DNA of 14,722 bases. Source: Dehalococcoidia bacterium (GTDB lineage Bacteria; Chloroflexota; Dehalococcoidia; SAR202; UBA11138). The translations under genes and the position numbers were made by a program. Below are positions 12,594 to 14,722 of the stretch, in pieces (the first letter of the stretch is position 1; each line of letters starts with the position of its first letter). The DNA is taken from contig JAAXHZ010000127.1 in NCBI GenBank assembly GCA_012270625.1, positions 1 to 14,722 of the forward strand. Reading direction: 5' to 3'. The notes beneath the pieces were generated by a model that was given only the letters and a program-made list of their open reading frames with translations, was not told the DNA's origin and did no database searches.

Positions 12594-12613
12594 ATTGCCG
12601 CAATTGCGGCAAT
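12594..12613. terminator. Perfect 20-bp palindrome between convergent genes
   Basis: ATTGCCGCAATTGCGGCAAT is its own exact reverse complement. As RNA it would fold into an 8-bp GC-rich stem with an AATT loop on either strand. It lies between the convergent stops at 12507 and 12641, which suggests a bidirectional terminator, although neither side has a T-run. A protein-binding site is the alternative. Confidence 0.5.
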
Positions 12614-12640
12614 GCCGCCTATCTGGACGCCGATCATCTA

Positions 12641-13528
12641 CTACTCCACTACCGCCCTCAGCTCCTGCAACCTGACGACTAGCTCGCGCTGCTCGTCCGT
12701 GAGCGACTTCGGCATCTGCGGCCTCACCGTGACGTACAGGTCGCCCCTCACGTCAGGCGATCCCAGCTTCGGCATACCCTGGCCGCGCAGCCGGATGTTC
12801 TGACCGTTCTGGCTGTTAGCAGGTATCTTCACCCATATCGCCCGATCGTCCAGCGTCCGCACCTGCGCCTCTCCCCCGAGAATGCACTGCTCGAACGGAA
12901 CGTCCGTGTCGGTGTACAGGTCCGATCCGTCGCGCCGGAATCTCCCATTGAGTGTGACCGACACTCTGAACAGCATCTCGGAGCCGCGCTCTGGGATCAC
13001 CCGCACCGTGCTGCCGTTGTCCACTCCAGGAGGGATGTCCACCTCGAACCGGCGGTTCCTGCCGCGCACCGTGTAGTTGGCGTTGACGGTCGTGCCCGTA
13101 TACGCCTCCTCCAAGGACACAGTCACCGACGTCTCCGCTCTTACCGTGCCTGCGCCGTACCGGCTGCCCCGGAACCTCCCCATATCGCCGAGTATGTCCT
13201 CCATCCCAGCGAACACGTCCCCATCGGGAGAGGTCCCGGAACGATACGCGCTACCCATGAAGTCGTATGCGCTCCTCGCTGCCCTTCGCTGGGCCTCGAT
13301 CTCGTCGGCGCGCTTCCACTGATCGCCATGAGCGTCGTACTTCCTGCGGCTGTCGGGGTCCGATAGCACCTCGTACGCCTCGTTGACCTCCTTGAACCTG
13401 GCCTCGGCATCCGAGTCGTCCCGGTTCAGGTCGGGGTGGTACTTGCGCGCAAGCCTTCTGAACGCCTGCCTGATGTCACTCTGTTCGGCGCCGCGCTCGA
13501 CGCCCAGAACGCTGTAGTAGTCTGCCAC
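12641..13528 (-). CDS. cbpA: J-domain co-chaperone without zinc finger (CbpA/DnaJ type)
   Basis: A 295-residue Hsp70 co-chaperone. The J domain (about 1-70; [20 protein letters not shown]) has the essential HPD at 31-33 and the [21 protein letters not shown] end. A linker of about 70-125, with Gly/Phe-containing parts, replaces the classical G/F region. There is no CxxCxGxG zinc finger. The C-terminal client-binding domains (about 128-285) are clear, with [34 protein letters not shown] and [20 protein letters not shown]. Size matches CbpA (about 306). The start is GTG 13528, with AAGAG 5 bases upstream. It ends with tandem TAG codons. It is divergent from hsp20 across an AT-rich spacer with strong promoters, consistent with joint stress or high basal expression. 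Confidence 0.93.
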   Translation of the reverse strand: MADYYSVLGVERGAEQSDIRQAFRRLARKYHPDLNRDDSDAEARFKEVNEAYEVLSDPDSRRKYDAHGDQWKRADEIEAQRRAARSAYDFMGSAYRSGTSPDGDVFAGMEDILGDMGRFRGSRYGAGTVRAETSVTVSLEEAYTGTTVNANYTVRGRNRRFEVDIPPGVDNGSTVRVIPERGSEMLFRVSVTLNGRFRRDGSDLYTDTDVPFEQCILGGEAQVRTLDDRAIWVKIPANSQNGQNIRLRGQGMPKLGSPDVRGDLYVTVRPQMPKSLTDEQRELVVRLQELRAVVE

Positions 13529-13563
13529 TGGAACTCTTCAAACCAATGCTATGCTGTAGTCGA

Positions 13564-13572
13564 ATTATAACA
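13564..13572 (-). promoter_or_regulatory. Extended -10 promoter for the J-domain gene
   Basis: On the minus strand TGTTATAAT (13572-13564) is a perfect -10 (TATAAT) with the TGn extension. No good -35 lies 16-18 bases upstream. Transcription would start near 13557, about 29 bases before the GTG. Two copies of ATGCTATGC (13546-13554 and 13574-13582) flank the -10 and could be operator half-sites. Confidence 0.55.
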
Positions 13573-13621
13573 TATGCTATGCATCATTAACATTATATTG
13601 ATATGTTATATATCATATTTC

Positions 13622-13650
13622 TTGACAGTTATTATTATATTACCTATAAT
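13622..13650 (+). promoter_or_regulatory. Exact-consensus sigma-70 promoter of hsp20
   Basis: TTGACA (13622-13627), a 17-base spacer and TATAAT (13645-13650) match the housekeeping consensus at all positions, in strongly AT-rich DNA. Transcription would start near 13657, leaving a leader of about 65 bases. This leader contains a small hairpin (TGGAC 13674-13678 with GTCCA 13683-13687) and GGAGG (13707-13711), 10 bases before the ATG. No CIRCE element (the GCACTC/GAGTGC inverted repeat) is present, and I see no obvious thermometer pairing with the GGAGG. Confidence 0.85.
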
Positions 13651-13721
13651 TCATACATCAACATAGCAGCCGATGGACGACGGTCCAACCGGCAATCAGC
13701 GCAAACGGAGGCAAAACTCAT

Positions 13722-14156
13722 ATGACTATGCAGAGATTCGACCCATTCGCCGAGCTGCGACGCATGGACGCCGCGTTCAACCGTCTCTGGAACACAGGCG
13801 CCCGCGCCCCCGAAGTCGAAGGCGGACGCTGGGACATCCCCATGGACGTCCTCCAGGAGGGAGACAGCCTGATCGTCCACGCCTCGCTGCCGGGTGTCGA
13901 GCCTGACGACATTCAGATCACCCTCGAGGACGGCCTGCTCACCATCGAGGGCGAGACCGCGTCCGAGACCGAGGAGCAGAGGGGCGACTTCCTCCTGCGC
14001 GAGCGACGCGCCGGACGCTTCCACAGGGCGCTGCGACTGCCCAGCTCGGTGGACGCCGACAAGGCCGATCCCAGCTACGCCAACGGCGTTCTGACCATCA
14101 CCGTGCCCAAGCAGGAGGCCAAGAAGGCCCGCAGGCTAGCGATCAAGACCGGCTAA
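13722..14156 (+). CDS. hsp20: Hsp20 / alpha-crystallin small heat-shock protein
   Basis: A 144-residue holdase chaperone that binds unfolding proteins for later refolding by Hsp70. The short N-terminal arm (MTMQRFDPFAELRRMDAAFN) is typical. The alpha-crystallin domain spans about 38-133: DIPMDVLQEGDSLIVHASLP, then GVEPDDIQITLEDGLLTI, RAGRFHRALRLP and the signature YANGVLTITVPK (A-x-x-x-N-G-V-L). The C-terminal tail (QEAKKARRLAIKTG) holds a basic stretch; no clear I-x-I motif is seen beyond LAI. Length is normal for bacterial class A sHsp. ATG 13722 is preferred, with GGAGG 10 bases upstream; ATG 13728 is also possible. It is divergent from the J-domain co-chaperone, its functional partner. 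Confidence 0.95.
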   Translation: MTMQRFDPFAELRRMDAAFNRLWNTGARAPEVEGGRWDIPMDVLQEGDSLIVHASLPGVEPDDIQITLEDGLLTIEGETASETEEQRGDFLLRERRAGRFHRALRLPSSVDADKADPSYANGVLTITVPKQEAKKARRLAIKTG

Positions 14157-14189
14157 GCAGCGCCAGCGCACCTGAAAGGCAATCAACAG

Positions 14190-14214
14190 GAGGGCGGCAT
14201 CAATTGCCACCCTC
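14190..14214. terminator. Stem-loop terminator after hsp20
   Basis: GAGGG-C-GGCA (14190-14199) pairs with TGCC-A-CCCTC (14205-14214), nine pairs with one mismatch around TCAAT, followed by the pyrimidine-rich TCTTC. It lies between convergent hsp20 and the restriction gene. A competing stem, GGCAAT upstream with ATTGCC (14203-14208), overlaps it, so two alternative folds exist. Confidence 0.55.
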
Positions 14215-14244
14215 TCTTCGTGTGCAAACTTCAGGAACTGTCAG

Positions 14245-14722
14245 CTAAGCCTCTTCAAGTGGAGGCAACGCTTTCACAATCTCCATCGTCTTCAGACTCA
14301 CGGTGACGATGCGCTTCACTAGGTCGATGATGTAGCGATGATTGCCCACTTCCGCTCCCCAGTCGTTTGGATCGTTGACTATGCCGCTGTTCTTGTCCTT
14401 TGTGATCTTGTAACGGTCGATCAGCCATTCTAGCGCGGAACGTGGGCCAACAACGTACTCGTGAGCCTCATCTGGGATGCCCGCGAGTGTGACCCAGTCG
14501 TTGTACACGATGACCGAGCGGTCTGGGGACTTCGCCGTGCCACCCCAGCGCATCTTCTGTACGCGGTATATACCATGATATATGTCATTGGCTCTCGACA
14601 TAATCGGGGGGGGGGGGGTAGAAGACGATGATACCCGCTCCTCTAGTGGGTACGGAGGAGCTTCCTCGTAGTCGATGTGCAGGTCGAGGAGCTTCCGGCC
14701 TGCGTCCGAGAACGCTCTGAAT
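14245..14722 (-). CDS. Type ISP restriction-modification enzyme, C-terminal specificity part (partial)
   Basis: The frame is open from the window edge (14721) to TAG 14247-14245, about 158 codons; the first in-frame Met (14601) is internal. Reading inward it gives FRAFSDAGRKLLDLHIDYEE, then APPYPLEERV, a Ser/Pro stretch, YRVQKMRWGG, SVIVYNDWVTLAGIPDEAHE, YVVGPRSALEWLIDRYKITK and DKNSGIVNDPNDW, ending RYIIDLVKRIVTVSLKTMEI. This matches the C-terminal target-recognition region of large single-chain (about 1500-residue) type ISP enzymes such as the LlaGI/LlaBIII class, which combine nuclease, helicase, methyltransferase and specificity domains. The rest lies outside the window. The Pro run is encoded by a 13-base homopolymer, a potential phase-variation tract. 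The gene is convergent with hsp20. Confidence 0.8.
   Translation of the reverse strand, partial: FRAFSDAGRKLLDLHIDYEEAPPYPLEERVSSSSTPPPPIMSRANDIYHGIYRVQKMRWGGTAKSPDRSVIVYNDWVTLAGIPDEAHEYVVGPRSALEWLIDRYKITKDKNSGIVNDPNDWGAEVGNHRYIIDLVKRIVTVSLKTMEIVKALPPLEEA
14606..14618. repeat. G13 homopolymer (C13 in the coding strand) inside the restriction gene
   Basis: Thirteen consecutive G on the given strand; no other run in the window comes close. On the coding strand it reads ACC CCC CCC CCC CCG, giving Thr and four Pro, and the 13-copy state keeps the gene in frame. Losing one base would shift the last ~119 codons into a long wrong frame. Gaining one would stop after six more codons, at the TGA in CAATGA. 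Confidence 0.9.

Noticed and set aside
12567..12803. Plus-strand frame starting MVMVMIAVVIAAIAAMPP, which looks like a membrane segment
   Set aside because: The hydrophobic stretch is produced by the 20-bp palindrome and its flanks, most of the frame is antisense to the J-domain gene, and there is no ribosome-binding site.
13529..13721. CIRCE/HrcA element or sigma-32-type promoter for the chaperone genes
   Set aside because: No GCACTC-N9-GAGTGC inverted repeat and no CCCCAT-type -10 is present; ordinary sigma-70 elements explain the region.

Overview
The window looks like part of a GC-moderate bacterial chromosome of Chloroflexota type (SAR202 or Dehalococcoidia-like). This is an inference from the gene mix: Ycf48-type BNR propellers in a non-photosynthetic setting, a Na+-pumping decarboxylase with a short beta subunit, a lipoprotein peptide-type ABC binding protein with a Pro/Thr linker, a Uma2 endonuclease with a coiled-coil tail, a DUF6941-like protein, and frequent GTG/TTG starts. 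No rRNA, tRNA, insertion sequence or CRISPR array is visible.

Layout. Positions 1-1900 are a degraded accessory stretch. They hold the start of a leftward secreted or membrane gene, a 31-codon small ORF with an excellent Shine-Dalgarno, a 335-base gene-free stretch with two hairpins, a pseudogene whose coiled coil carries 42-bp tandem repeats, and a BrnT-like toxin/RHH antitoxin pair whose toxin is frameshifted. Positions 1900-2928 hold a DUF6941-like protein and, convergent with it, a Yip1-family membrane protein. Positions 3064-5019 are a compact operon for the gamma, beta and biotin-carrier parts of a sodium-translocating decarboxylase; the carboxyltransferase (alpha) subunit is not in the window. 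Positions 5026-6123 encode a lipoprotein Ycf48-like propeller on the opposite strand, ending only 6 bases from the biotin-carrier stop.

Positions 6398-10456 are a peptide/nickel-type ABC importer: a lipoprotein binding protein with seven 19-residue helical repeats before its ligand-binding domain, then a large perfect hairpin, then two permeases joined stop-to-start. No ATPase gene follows. A Uma2-type nuclease gene and a second, membrane-anchored Ycf48-like propeller come next (10584-12507). A J-domain chaperone (leftward) and an Hsp20 (rightward) diverge from a strikingly AT-rich spacer that contains an exact-consensus sigma-70 promoter (TTGACA-17-TATAAT). They form a small proteostasis island.

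The right edge (14245-14722, leftward) is the C-terminal specificity part of a large type ISP restriction-modification enzyme. Its reading frame runs through a 13-base homopolymer (G13 on the given strand, C13 coding). In this window that is an extreme outlier and makes the gene a candidate phase-variable restriction system. This is the most interesting observation, followed by the repeat stalk of the binding protein.
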